Assembly: GCF_048569485.1 (NCBI RefSeq)
Contig: NC_134354.1
Span: 441,916,279-441,980,278, forward strand
Reading direction: 5' to 3'
From: Anomaloglossus baeobatrachus
Taxonomy: Eukaryota; Chordata; Amphibia; Anura; Aromobatidae
DNA length: 64,000 nucleotides
The position numbers and the translations under genes are program-made. Positions 31,872 to 43,903 of this stretch are shown in pieces; the stretch's first letter is position 1; each line of letters opens with the position of its first letter. Below the pieces are notes generated by a model, which searched no databases, was not told the DNA's origin, and worked only from the letters and a program-made list of their open reading frames with translations.

Positions 31872-33903
31872 GGCCTTGTGCGCACTAGGCGTTTTTGCCG
31901 CGTTTTTAGCGGCGTTTTTTACCGCGTTTTTGTGCTGAAAACGCAGTGACATTGCTTCCCCAGCAATGTCTATGGGTTTTCAGAAGTGCTGTCCTCACAC
32001 AGCGTTTTATTGTAGCTGCGTTTTTGTGGTGACCACAAAAATGCAGCATGTCAATTATTTCTGGGTTTTTCACTGCGTTTTTCACCCATTGAGTTCAATG
32101 AGATGTTCAACAACGCAATGAAAAACGCATATAGCCGCGTTTCTATGACTAAAAACGCAGCTATAAACGCAAGGGGTGGGCAGTATAGTGACGTGTACAG
32201 GAAGAGGATTCCTTCTGTTGGTAAACACAGAAGCAGGAATCCTCCCGGTACAGTCACCGCTGCCTCCACCTCCCGTCCGGTGCCATGTCAGCTCCGTGTG
32301 GCGCCATGTCTGGGCGGGAGGTGGAGGCAGCGGCAAAAACAAAAGTGAACAGTAGAAAAAAAAAAATGTCATATATACTCACCTGTCTGCAGGGTCCGGG
32401 TGCCATGCCTGCTCCTCTCCCGGTCCCGCCGCTCTGGCTGTGTGCAGTCTCCCCGGGGCAGGACCTTGCTTGCAGGACCTGGCGGTGGATCACCTGATGC
32501 AGTCACCTGACGCATCAGCTGATCGTAGTCTCGCCGGCTTTTTCGCGCCCGGCCGGCTATCAGCTGATCCTGCCGTCAGGAGACTTCATCCCCGATTACC
32601 GGCAGCTCCTGCAGCAATCGGACGGGATCAGACTCCTGTCCAATCGATCGCTCCAGGAGCTGCCGGTCATCAGCACAGCACATAAGTGAGTATTATTTAT
32701 TTTTTTTGCACTGATGCATCAGCTGATTGTATAATCGGCTTTTATACAATCAGCTGATGTGTGATGGGATTCAGGCACTTGATCCTGACAGATCATCTGA
32801 TCGGTATGCCTTCCAGCAAACCGATCAGATGATATTGGATCCGGATTGGACGTCGCGGGACCCTGACCCAGGATTACTGCGGAGGGGGGTTTATTTCAAT
32901 AAAGATGGAGTCACTAATTGTGTTGTGTTTTTATTTCTAATAAAAATATTTTTCTGTGTTGTGTTTTTTTTTTTTATCATTACTAGAAATTCATGGTGGC
33001 CATGTCTAATATTGGCGTGACACCATGAATTTCGGGCTTAGGGCTAGCTGATAATATACAGCTAGCCCTAACTCCATTATTACCCGGCTAGCCACCCGGC
33101 ATCAGGGCAGCTGGAAGAGTTGGATACAGCACCAGAAGATGGCGCTTCTATGAAAGCGCCATTTTCTGGGGTGGCTGCGGGACTGCAATTCGCAGTGGGG
33201 GTGCCCAGAAAGCTTGGGCACCCTGCACTGTGGATTCCAATCCCCAGCTGCCTAGTTGTACCCGGCTGGACTCAAAAATTAGGCGAAGCTTACGTCATTT
33301 TTTTTTTTAAATTATTTCATGAAATTCATGAAATAATTAAAAAAAAGGGCTTCTCTATATTTTTGGTTCCCAGCCGGGTACAAATAGGCAGCTGGGGGTT
33401 GGGGGCAGCCCGTACCTGCCTGCTGTACCCGGCTAGCATACAAAAATATGGCGAAGCCCATGTCATTTTTTTTTCTTTTTGGGCAAAAAACTGCATACAG
33501 TCCTGGATGGAGGATGCTGAGCCTTGTAGTTCTACAGCTGCTGTCTGCTCTCCTGCATACACTAGTGAATGGAGGATGCTGAGCCTTGTAGTTCTGCAGC
33601 TGCTGTCTGCTCTCCTGCATACACTAGTTCTGCAGCTGTCTGTCTGCTCTCCTGCATACAATGAACATTTTGAAGAAGGAAATGACATCAGACCTTTTTT
33701 TTTTTTCTTTTTTTTCATCAACAATCTTTAATGGCATTGTGCACTGATTAAAAACGCAGTGAGCAAAAACGCAGCAAAAAACGCACCAAATCGCGGCAAA
33801 AACGCATGCGTTTTTGTCGCGTTTTTTAGCCGCGGGTGCGTTTTTTGAGACAAAACGCACATAAAAACGCAGCGTGAAAAAAACGCCTAGTGCGCACATA
33901 CCC
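31872..33903. mobile_element. 2.0-kb Harbinger-like element with long inverted ends
   Basis: TTA on both sides (31,869-31,871; 33,904-33,906). Ends GGCCTTGTGCGCACTAGGCG and the inverse CGCCTAGTGCGCACATACCC, continuing into long GCGTTTTT/AAAAACGC-rich arms. A 60-bp-class tandem repeat ('ggaggatgctgagccttgtag') lies at 33,508-33,655, and CAGCTGAT palindromes near 32,500-32,760. I find no transposase frame. Confidence 0.7.
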
Positions 33904-33938
33904 TTAGACCTCTCATCTTATAACATCTAATATCAAGG

Positions 33939-34228
33939 ATGACTTCTAAAAGGCAATTCAGAGAACTTTTTTGTAAAGTGTGTAAGACTTTACAAAAGAA
34001 TCTTCGTAGGCATTTACAGAAGTCCTGCATGAAAACATGTCCTGAAGAGGAGCGCGTTGTAGTTTTGGAGCAAGCCAGAAAGAAACAAGGCAACATTATT
34101 AAATACTTAACTGCTGTTCCATACAACACCCAGGATTTCAAGAACAGCAAATTTGAAGATCCCAATGAATATTTTACTGATTTTTTGGAGAGGCGTGGAT
34201 GCACAGTCTTAAATAAGCCTTCTAACAG
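33939..34228 (+). CDS. Zinc-finger exon of a second, related gene (partial)
   Basis: The frame starts MTSKRQFRELFCKVCKTLQK, with zinc ligands spaced C-x2-C-x9-H-x4-C exactly as in exon 3 of the 18.4-kb gene. It continues PEEERVVVLEQARKKQGNII, then FLERRGCTVLNKPSNR, and ends AG|gtaaat in phase 2, again as exon 3. It may start at this ATG or join the small exon in unit X3. No recombinase exons follow before the duplication junction at 34,860, so the rest of this gene is either downstream of the window in copy B or missing. Sequence is clearly diverged from exon 3, so this is a paralogue, not a recent copy. Confidence 0.65.
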
Positions 34229-34487
34229 GTAAATATATAGCTCCTACTCTTAACTTATGGAAAGCTGGGTGGTAGATATAGCTGTGTGACACAATATGGT
34301 GTAGATCTGGGGGTAGCAGATACAGATGGATGGGGGATTGTTCAATTCACGCTGTGTTTCTTCAGGAACAAGGGTCCTACAGCCTGTCTCTCAATATCAT
34401 ATTTATATCAGTATACTGTAGCTAGATATTGGGAAATTTATACTCCCAATATTATAGGTGAGAATATACTCAAGTATACACGGTAAT

Positions 34488-34855
34488 TCTGTGTATCCAT
34501 ATATCTCTTTATCCATGTATCCATATATCTCTTTATCCATCTATCCATATATCTCTTTATCCATCTATCCATATATCTCTGTATCCATCTATCCATATAT
34601 ATCTATATTCATGTATCCATATATCTCTTTATCCATCTATCCATATATATCTATATTCATGTATCCAAGTATCCATATATCTCTTTATCCATCTATCCAT
34701 ATATATCTATATTCATGTATCCATATATATCTATATTCATGTATCCATATATCTCTTTATCCATGTATCCATATATATCTATATTCATGTATCCATATAT
34801 CTCTTTATCCATCTATCCATATATATCTATATTTATGTATCCAAGTATCCAACGA
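34488..34855. repeat. TATCCATA-type microsatellite at the duplication junction
   Basis: Higher-order repeats of 'tatccatatatctctttatccatc' and 'catatatatctatattcatg'. The array ends exactly where copy B starts. A 178-codon frame through it is a repeat artefact. Confidence 0.95.
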
Positions 34856-34860
34856 TCCAA

Positions 34861-36625
34861 CGAGCCGCAGGACGAGAGCTGAACTCTATCCTGTAACCAT
34901 GAGACAGAATGTCTCTCACCCATCGGTCTTGAACATGTGGCCACCAGGCGTCGCCAAAGCGGGAGAGCCTGCCACCGACCGAGGATGCGGCTAGGGGAGG
35001 CCGAGAGTCATGAGGAGGCCGTCTTGGAGGCAGTGCCTCCTGCAGCCTTTTGCGGGCGTGACTTGGACCGCCACGCATAGGAGTCCCTCTGGCCTTTCTC
35101 CGGCCTGTTGGACGAAGAGGATTGGGACTTGGCGGAGGGACGAAAGGACCGAAACCTCGATTGGATTTTTCTCTGTTGAGGTCTCTTAGGTTTGGCCTGG
35201 GGTAAGGAGGAATCCTTTCCCTTGGATTCCTTAATAATCTCATCCAACTGTTCGCCAAACAAGCGGTCGCCAGAAAAAGGCAAACCGGTTAAGAACCTCT
35301 TGGAAGCCGAGTCTGCTTTCCATTCGCGCAGCCACATGGCCCTGCGGACTGCCACGGAGTTAGCAGATGCTACCGCCGTACGGCTAGTGGAGTCCAGGAC
35401 GGCGTTCATGGCGTAGGACGAAAAGGCTGACGCCTGAGAGGTCAAAGACGCAACTTGCGGAGCAGAATTCCGTGTGACAGCATTAATCTCAGTCAGACAA
35501 GCCGAGATTGCTTGGAGTGCCCACACTGCTGCAAAGGCCGGGGCGAAAGACGCGCCCGTGGCCTCATAGATGGACTTCACCAGGAGCTCTGTCTGTCTGT
35601 CAGTGGCATCTTTCAGGGATGAGCCATCTGCAACAGACACCACGGACCTAGCCGCCAATCTGGAGACTGGAGGATCCACCTTGGGACAGTGAGCCCAACC
35701 CTTAACGACTTCAGATGGAAAGGGGTAACGCGTGTCAGTGAGACATTTAGCAAAGCGCTTGTCCGGGACCGCTCTGGGCTTCTGGACAGCATCCCTGAAG
35801 TTAGAATGATCAAAAAACGTATTGCGCGTACGTTTGGGGAACCAAAACTGGTGTTTCTCCTGCTGAGACGCCGACTCCTACAGGAGGAGGCGGGGGAGAG
35901 AGATCCAACACCTGGTTGATGGACGAGATAAGATCATTTACTAAGGCGTCCCCCTCAGGTGTATCAAGGTTAAGGGCGACGTCAGGGTCAGAGCCCTGAG
36001 CTGCCACGTCCGCCTCGTCTTCCAGAGAGTCCTCAAGCTGGGATCCCGAGCAGCGAGAGGAAGTCGGGGAAGAGTCCCAGCGAGACCGCTTAGCCGGTCT
36101 AGGACTGCGGTCCGGGCAGGAGTCCTCCGCCTGAGACCGAGGGGCCAACCTGGGAGCGCGCTGCGGCGCGGACCGAGAGGGGCCTGGGGGAGACGAGCCA
36201 ACAGGGGCTGGGGCCTGTGGAAGGTCCGGTCTGGACTGCAAAGCCTCAAGTAGCTTAGAAGACCATTTGTCCATAGACAGAGCAATGGATTGAGAAAGAG
36301 ACTGAGAGAGTTTCTCAGCAAAAGAGGCCAACTCTGTCCCTGCAGCCTGCTCAGGGGGAGCAGGGGGGTCTACATGAGCCGAGGGGCCCACCAGTGCCCG
36401 AGGCTCCGGCTGAGCAAGCGAGGCAGGAGTCGAGCATTGCTCACAGTGAGGGTAGGTGGAACCCGCAGGTAACATAGCCCCACAAGAGGTACAGGCCGCG
36501 AAAAAAACCTGTGCCTTAGCAGCTTTGCTCCTTGTGGACGATATGCTGTTGTCTCCTAGGAGAGTGACCACTGAGGGTATATGGGACAGGGGTATACAGC
36601 CTGACCGAACAGATATATATATATC

Positions 36626-36679
<54 letters not shown>

Positions 36680-37648
36680 CTATTCCGGCACCCTAGGGGG
36701 ACCAGCACCGGGTGACCGGTGTGGCTTACCGACCGCTAACGAGCGTAGTGTGTCCTCCAGATTCCCTGCCGTGGATCCCCCGGAGCTGCAGAGCTGTTCA
36801 CTGAGAAGCCTCCACCGGCAGAATGCCAGAAAATAGCTGCCGGAGCTCTCAGGGGAGGAGTGGGGCCGTAGGCGGCGCCAGCAAAGAGCGGGAATCTGGG
36901 GTCCCCACAGTGGTCAGTGAGGGGGGAGGAAGACATGCAGGATGCTCCAGCCCTCACATCCGACGTCATGTCGGTAATCCCGCCCTTACCCCTGACAGGC
37001 AGGCCCGGTGGTGGGATTTTCGCGACTAGGCTGCGGTGAAGCCGGGGACTAAATTTGAGGCCGTGCCCGACAAGCAGGCACGGTCGGCGCGGAAGTCCAC
37101 CGGCCTCCTCAATTCAGCAACTGCCGCAGCTTCCGGGAAGAAGGTGCGCTCCCTGCACAGTCCCCTATGGGGACACGGAGTACCTTTAAGATGCAGGGCC
37201 CGGTCCCTGAGGTTGAAGAGGCTCCGGTCCGGCAGATTCCCTCAGGGGCTGCGGATGGAGCACGGTCCCAGCAAATGGATGACCGCTCAGGATCCCACTT
37301 CTCCCAGAGCCGCATAAGGGATGGTGAAGGAGACGGCATGTGGCTCCAGCCTCTGTACCCGCAATGGGTACTTCAACCTTAACAACACCGCCGACATAGT
37401 GGGGTGAGAAGGGAACATGCCGGGGGCCCCTCTTTTCTTCCAACCAACATAACTAAGTATGAGAATGCATGAGTGGATGTGTGCCTCCTTCCACACAAAG
37501 CATAAAAACTGAGGAGCCCGTGATCCACGGGAGGGTGTATAGGCAGAGGAGAGGGGTTACACTTTTTAAAGTGTAATACTTTGTGTGGCCTCCAGAGGCA
37601 GAAGCTATACACCCAATTGTCTGGGTCTCCCAATGGAGCGACAAAGAA
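34861..37648 (-). mobile_element. 5' part of DIRS A, truncated by the duplication
   Basis: This is the left-ITR side of DIRS A: left inverted terminal repeat (about 37,520-37,648), leader with a TA microsatellite longer than in copy A (about 36,612-36,676), the gag-like part (about 35,008-36,540) and only the first piece of the polymerase part. The rest is absent because the breakpoint of the duplication lies inside the element. It is broken: truncated, plus about one or two breaks in the gag-like part. Confidence 0.88.
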
Positions 37649-38782
37649 AACAGTCTCAGACACATAGGCCTTGCTGGTGCTGTATTTTACTATGTGTCTG
37701 AGACTGTTTTTGTGCCCCCTGCCCTAATAGCTAGGCTGTAATAAAGAATCTCCTTAGGCTGCGTGCCCACCATCAGTGTTAGCAGCGTTTTGGATGTAGT
37801 ATGCTTCAGCTGTGTGCAAAATGCTGCAATGTACAGTACGAGCACAGTGGATGGTATTGGTAGAAATCCTGTGCCCACTGTGCATGCACAGCCCGCAGCA
37901 AACACTGACCTGAGGTGCTGCTTTCCGAGGCCACAGAATGTCAATTATTTGCTGTGGAGTCGCATAAGGAGAACACAAGCAGGAGACCGCAGCGCACCGA
38001 ACCCTGATCGTGGGCACGAACAGCTGCGTTCTCCTCTGGAGGAGACTTGTGGCCCCACAGGGTCAGGATGCGCAGCGTCCAGAATGCAGCAGGGCCTGAT
38101 CGTGGGCACATACCCTTAGGAAAATATAGTCCAGCAAGGCCTTTTTGTATCAGTCTATTACAAAGGCCTTGTTGGACTGCTATATTTTACTAAGGCGATT
38201 CAGTATCAAAGCCTGGCTATTAGGGCAGGAGGCACCCAACATTCTCTGATATAAAGGCCTTGCTGGTACTGTATTTTCCTAAGGATATGTGCCCACGATC
38301 AGGCCCTGCTGCATTCTGGACGCTGCGCATCCTGACCTGTGGGGCCACAAGTCTCCTCCACAGGAGAACGCAGTTGCTCGTGCCCATGATCAGGGTTCGG
38401 TGTGCTGCAGTCTCCTGCTTGTGTTCTCCCTATGGAGGACGCATGCGACTAAACAGGAAAGTCGCACCGCAGGTCAGTTATTGCTGCAGGCCGTACAGGC
38501 ACAGTGGCCACAGGATTTGGATGCAGCTGAAGCATGCTGCGTCAAAAACACTGCTAACACTGATGGTGGGCACGCAGCCTTAGGAGATTCTTTATTACAG
38601 CCTGGCTATTAGGGCACGGGGCAGCAAACAGTCTCCGATACAAAGGCCTAGCAGGTTCTGTATTTTCCTAAGGAGATTCTTTATCACAGCCTGGCTAATA
38701 GCAAAGAATCTCCTTAGGAAAATACAGCACCAGTGAGGCCTTTGTATCGGATAATGTTGGGTGCCCCCTGTCCTAACACACA
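37649..38782. repeat. Nest of inverted repeats, copy B
   Basis: Counterpart of 11,526-12,655 with only scattered single-base differences. The right arm of the inverted repeat around DIRS A lies here without its left arm, because the duplication breakpoint removed it. Confidence 0.65.
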
Positions 38783-40599
38783 CCTGCTCTAAACACCGAG
38801 GAGCCGCCCGCCAAACACACCCCACGGCCTCTGGGCCTTAACTTACTGTGTAGCCGCCAGGCCAGGTCACTCGCCGCCTGCCGCCTTGAATCCTCCGCCG
38901 CGCCGTGACGCTGCCTGCCTTCTGCGCCTGCGGACGGAAGATTATATTCCTGACTAGCTGTAGTATGCGCACAGGGCCTAAAAGAGACTTCCGACTCAGA
39001 GTATAGTGTGACCAGAGATACTGGAGAGCGGTGACTGCACTTAGAAGAGGAGAAGAGCGGCGGTAGGTGAGTATATAATATACTCACACTACATCAATAG
39101 AAATGTGACTATGAGGCTTCTGCATATGAATGTATTCACCTATATGTTCACATGCGACCACAGCACACATCCGGCCATTCTCACACTTGTAATGGAGCTG
39201 AAATAACATGAACATATAAGTGAATACAAGAATGTATACAGATAAATATACAGGCATCACACACATGCATACAAATACATAATATGACACATATACAAAC
39301 ATATGGATGTATGTATTGATAGATAAATAAATAGATAATAGAGGGATAGATAGAGCAATAGAATCATAGATAGAGGAATAGATAGAAAGATATATAGATA
39401 GAGGGATACATAGATAGAATCATAGATAGACAGATGTCCACACATTACACATGGACTCGCCCTCTCTGCAGATGATTGCACATTGTGCCCAGGATGCCGT
39501 TTGGAGCATGCATTTCTATCTTCTCTGAGGTGCAGTCTCCTTTTCTCCTGGGGTCCGTCTGCTGTGTCCTCCTGGAGTAATTTGAATGCAGGAGGGAGAG
39601 AGCAGCTCAGCCATGATGAGGACAGCATGGGAGGCAGGAGCCATGTTTGTTTCCAGTAGAGGCCTCTCTGCTGCAGACGGAGCTGTGGGCAGAGCCTTCT
39701 TTTTTTGCCTCAGACAGTCTCTTTCCTCTGCGCGGTCGGCAGCTTCTACAGAGGGCCCTAACAGGTGAGGAAGGGGCCCCTGTCAGCTCAGCATAATCAT
39801 ATGCGTTCAGCTGATCGGGCCCCTGCTTCTCCTGTTAGTGTTTAAAGCTGCCGCCAGCAATGGAAATGAACACGTTTTCGGTCTCTAGGGGCCCCCTCCC
39901 GCTTGGGCCCCTGTGCCACTGCAGGTGGCTGCACCGCGATATATCTGCCAGTGCAATGTCCCGACCCCTGCCCCTGGGGCCCGGTGAGCAGAGGAATGAA
40001 AGTGGAGGGGCCCGGGCTGTCAACCCCCCCCTCCTGCCTGCTGCTCACCGGGCCCAGTACAGGAGTCCCAGTAGTAATGCCCTGATGGCGGCCCTGTGTG
40101 TGACTAAGTATGGAGGAGAATTAGGAGATTTTGTGGATAGATATGGGAGCAGGACATTACCTGTATTATAAACTCCTCCTCCTTTGGGGAGGGGGATCAG
40201 GGTCCCCACTGGCTGCAGCTGAAATCCATAAATATCAAAATGTTAGTGAACATTTTATGTTACAGCACAAAATCAAGTTCTTTATGATGCCTACCTCTTT
40301 TCTGGCTGTCCAGCACCATCAGCTCAGGACGGGTGGAAGTGGGTGAAGAGTCCTAGAGAAAAAAAAAGACAATTAAATAATGATGGCAGATTCACTGCAC
40401 ACCAGCACACATCACGGAATGCCGGTATGCAAGTAATATGGTTATCCATTCCACACTAATTGTTATTTATACAGAAGGTGTCATTTTGCAGACCCTCAAT
40501 AAACAATGCTATTATAGGGAGTATGCTATATTAATATACGTGCTATTTGGCGGTCTCTTTCTTCTCTTATACAGTTATGTGATAACTCTATATATAATA

Positions 40600-40639
<40 letters not shown>

Positions 40640-40674
40640 TAAATATATATAATAAAAATATAAATAATAATAAT

Positions 40675-40733
<59 letters not shown>

Positions 40734-40737
40734 TACA

Positions 40738-40772
<35 letters not shown>

Positions 40773-42794
40773 CTCCCCATCTTCTCTCCTGGCATTGTCA
40801 CTCATGTTCTATGCGATTTCATCTGCCTCACACTAAGCTCTACTCTGATACTGGCTGATAACAGAGAACAGCACTGCACACATGTTTGGGTATAACCACA
40901 TATTTATACAGGGATAGATGTTTAATCTTCAACGATGACTATTTTTATAGCTCAGACAGCCTACCTCTCCCATGACACATAAATTACAGTCTATGAATGG
41001 CTCTTTTAAGAAACATTTCTTATCTATTGATGTAGGATGAGTAAGGCTATTTTCTTTGACTGCATTAGACACCACAGGTCAGAAGATGCTAATGTCTGGT
41101 TTACTTTCCCATCACTATAGCTCATTGGACCCAAATGCATCTCAAGGCTCTGGCTGACAGGTAAAGGCAGCCTCTGTCTATCCTCCCCTTTTCTTGAGAT
41201 GGTTGGATTGTCATTGTAAATCAGCACTTGTACCTTGACCCCTGCCCCCCCCATCTCATTGTAGATTGTAAGCTCTCATGAGCAGGGTGGTTTCTTTTTT
41301 CTCTCCAATTATTGGATTTTCTATAACTGTTACTTGTTTGTATATGAACCTCCTGAATTATAAAGCGCTGCAGAATATGTTGGCGCTATAGAAATAAAGA
41401 TTATTACTACAATCACAGTGGATGGATTTCTAGAAATTCGTGTCCACTGTAAATGTGCGGCCTGCAGCGAAAACTGACCTGCGGTGTGGCTTATTGAGCT
41501 GCTGCATATCAATTCTCTGCGGCAGAGTCGCAAGCGTTCTTCCTAGAGAAAAGACAAACCAGAGACTGCAGCGGCCTGTGCCCACGATCAGGCGGAGGAG
41601 ACTCGCCGCGTTCAGGACGCAGCGGGTCCTGATCGTGGGCACATACTTTAAGGTTATGTGCACACGCTGCAGATTTTTTTTCTGCACATAAAACTGCATG
41701 TTTTGGCAGGAGAATCCCTGCAGCTAAAGGCAGCGTTCATGCATTTTTTTTTTTAATAGAATGGAGATAAGGAAAAATGCTGGAAAAAATGCTGAAACAA
41801 TTGACGTGTTCATTCTTTGTGCAGATTTTGGTGCAGAAAATATCTGCACCAAAGAAAATTTGCAACGTGTGCACAGCACTTCAGGATTCCCATAGACTTT
41901 GCTCAGATGCATTTTTCATTGCATATTTATTAAAATCTGCAAGACAGAAAACAGAAAAAAAAATCACGATAACTGCACCATGTGCACAGGCCCTAATGTA
42001 TATATGTGGGATGACCTCTAAGGTCCCGTACACACGTTGCAGTTTTTAATGCCTTTTCTCTTGCAGATTTTAATCAATATGCGAGAACAAATGTATTGCA
42101 GGAAAGCCAACGAGAAGAAAGAAAAGACGAACAAAGACAGAAGACCCCACAATCATACTCACCAGACGCAGGAGGTATGTTCCACGCGGTCCTCCCCAGC
42201 CACATGAAAGAAGACAGCTCAGATAATTAAGACAATAGTCCTACATTTTCATGGATGCGGGAAAAGGAGAGAGAAGTGTCCCTCGATAATAACGTCCGCA
42301 TCACCCCAAGTTGGTAGGTTATCTACTTGAAGAAAAAAAAATAAATAAAAATGAATAAGCAAATTATTGTATTTTAAAATTGAGGGCGCCGCGGGGCATA
42401 CACATACTGTGGACGCTGGAGTCTGCATGCAGGCAGCACTGGCAGAGGTCCTGGGGTGGGTGGGTGGGGGGATACATATACCGGGGATGCAGCCTTCATA
42501 CAACTATTCATCACTTTCAGCTTTACACAGCCCCATTTAGCATTATGCACCCCACAGTTTTATGTGGCCTGATTATGCATTATGCACCCCCACATAATGC
42601 TATATGGGGGCCACATAAAACTACTACTACTACTACCAAGAGTAACTTGGTTTAAGAGCACACTGCTGAAACAAATTATGCTTGTAATCCAAGGTTCACT
42701 GTATTTTGTGAGATAATATTGCGTGTCCCATCTGTCAGCATTCACACCGCTCAATCTCCACACTATGAACAGACATTCAGCCAGATATGGCGCA
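38783..42794. other. Non-coding, counterpart of 12,660-16,655
   Basis: The CpG-rich stretch (38,783-39,083), GATA microsatellite, GGGCCCC-rich stretch, frog-type interspersed repeat (about 41,254-41,409) and MITE (41,652-41,993) are all as in copy A. The microsatellite at 40,597-40,770 is expanded (TA, CA and CATA runs). No supportable gene. Confidence 0.55.
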
Positions 42795-42797
42795 TAA

Positions 42798-43030
42798 GGG
42801 TACTTTCACACTTGCGTTATTTTCCTTCCGTTACAATCCGCCCTTTTGGGAAACAGCGGAATCCGTTAACGGATTCCGCTGTTTCCCATAGACTTGTATG
42901 GGTGACGGATTGTACCAAAAGGAGCTGCGTTGCTTCCGCTGGGCGACGCTCCGTTGCTTCCGCCCAGCGGGAGGAACGCAGCATGTAACGTTATTTTGAG
43001 CAGCGGAATCCTCTGGATTTCACTGCGCAT

Positions 43031-43073
<43 letters not shown>

Positions 43074-43689
43074 AACTTTATTTTGGCTCGCGGTGGCCGA
43101 ACGTTCAGCTGAGCGCCCGGCCGTCGGCAAGCGACAGCGCTCAGCTGAATGACCGGCCACCAGCATGCCCGGCCGCCGGCAAGTCACAGCGCTCAGCTGA
43201 GCGCCCGCCCGCCGGCATGCCCGGGCGCCGGCAAGTGACAGCGATCAGCTGATCACCCGGCGGCCGGCTGCAGGGAGCGATCAGCTGATCACCCGGCGGC
43301 CGGGAGCGATCAGCTGATCACCCGGCGGCCGGGAGCGATCAGCTGATCACCCGGCAGCCGGCTGCAGGGAGCGATCAGCTGATCACCCGGCAGCCGGGAG
43401 CGATCAGCTGATCACCCGGCGGGCGGGAGCGATCAGCTGATCACCCGGCGGCCGGCTACTGGGAGCAATCAGCTGATCACCCAGCGGCCGGCTGCAGGGA
43501 ACGATCAGCTGATCGTTCACTATAGTCTGCCGCTGGTAAAACCGGGAAAAAAAAAAAAAAAATCAAAACGAATTGCGTTGTTTTGCAGCATCCGTTGCAT
43601 CCGTTGTGTCACTATATGCAACACATCCGTTGCATCCGTTACACAACGCAATGCAACGGATACCGTTCAACGCAAGTGTGAAAGTAGCC
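42798..43689. mobile_element. Harbinger-like element with palindromic array, copy B only
   Basis: Ends are GGGTACTTTCACACTTGCG and the inverse CGCAAGTGTGAAAGTAGCC. It is flanked by TAA (42,795-42,797) and TTA (43,690-43,692); copy A has the uninterrupted 'gcgcattaattcac' at about 16,650. Inside are a long poly-T (43,031-43,067) and nine copies of the palindrome GATCAGCTGATC (43,243-43,514), embedded in a CCGGC-rich repeat of about 29-36 bp. No transposase frame. Confidence 0.8.
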
Positions 43690-43779
43690 TTAATTCACAC
43701 TAACATTACCAAGGATAGGAAATACTGTTTAGTAACTATTTTGTGTGATAATAGTGTGTCCCATCTGTAAGCATTCATA

Positions 43780-43903
43780 AGGCTCAACCGCTAGACTGAT
43801 TTACAAGTTCATGGCACACCCCCTGCATCTGATTGGTCTGTGTGAATACATTATAGGATATCAGGTTGTCTGCAGTGTGATTGTGTAGAGCAAAGCTGTT
43901 GGA
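43780..43903 (+). promoter_or_regulatory. Putative promoter of the recombinase-domain gene, copy B
   Basis: An inverted CCAAT box (ATTGG, 43,832-43,836) and a weak TATA-like 'attatagg' (about 43,850) lie about 50-70 bp before the ATG at 43,904. This is the arrangement before the hAT insertion seen in copy A. A Harbinger-like element now ends about 90 bp upstream. Confidence 0.4.

Larger units (their letters stand above)
8760..34860. repeat. Copy A of a 26.1-kb head-to-tail duplication
   Basis: From 8760 onward the sequence matches 34,861 onward almost base for base, beginning 'cgagccgcaggacgagagct', apart from a few large insertions. The match continues to 28,265 (58,438 in copy B), where copy B is interrupted by a retrovirus. 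The 3' end of the unit, 34,860, directly abuts the start of copy B, as expected for a tandem duplication. The left breakpoint lies inside DIRS element A, the right one just after a TATCCATA microsatellite. Exon 7 of the contained gene shows three differences in 447 bp between copies. A duplicated haplotype in the assembly would look the same. Confidence 0.92.

Noticed and set aside
34458-34994. 178-codon frame of repeated YPYISLS-type residues
   Set aside because: It is the translation of a TATCCATA microsatellite running into the duplication junction; no gene signal.
43243-43514. Regularly spaced repeats resembling a CRISPR array
   Set aside because: Repeats are short palindromes with near-identical spacers, lie inside a mobile element, and the genome is eukaryotic.
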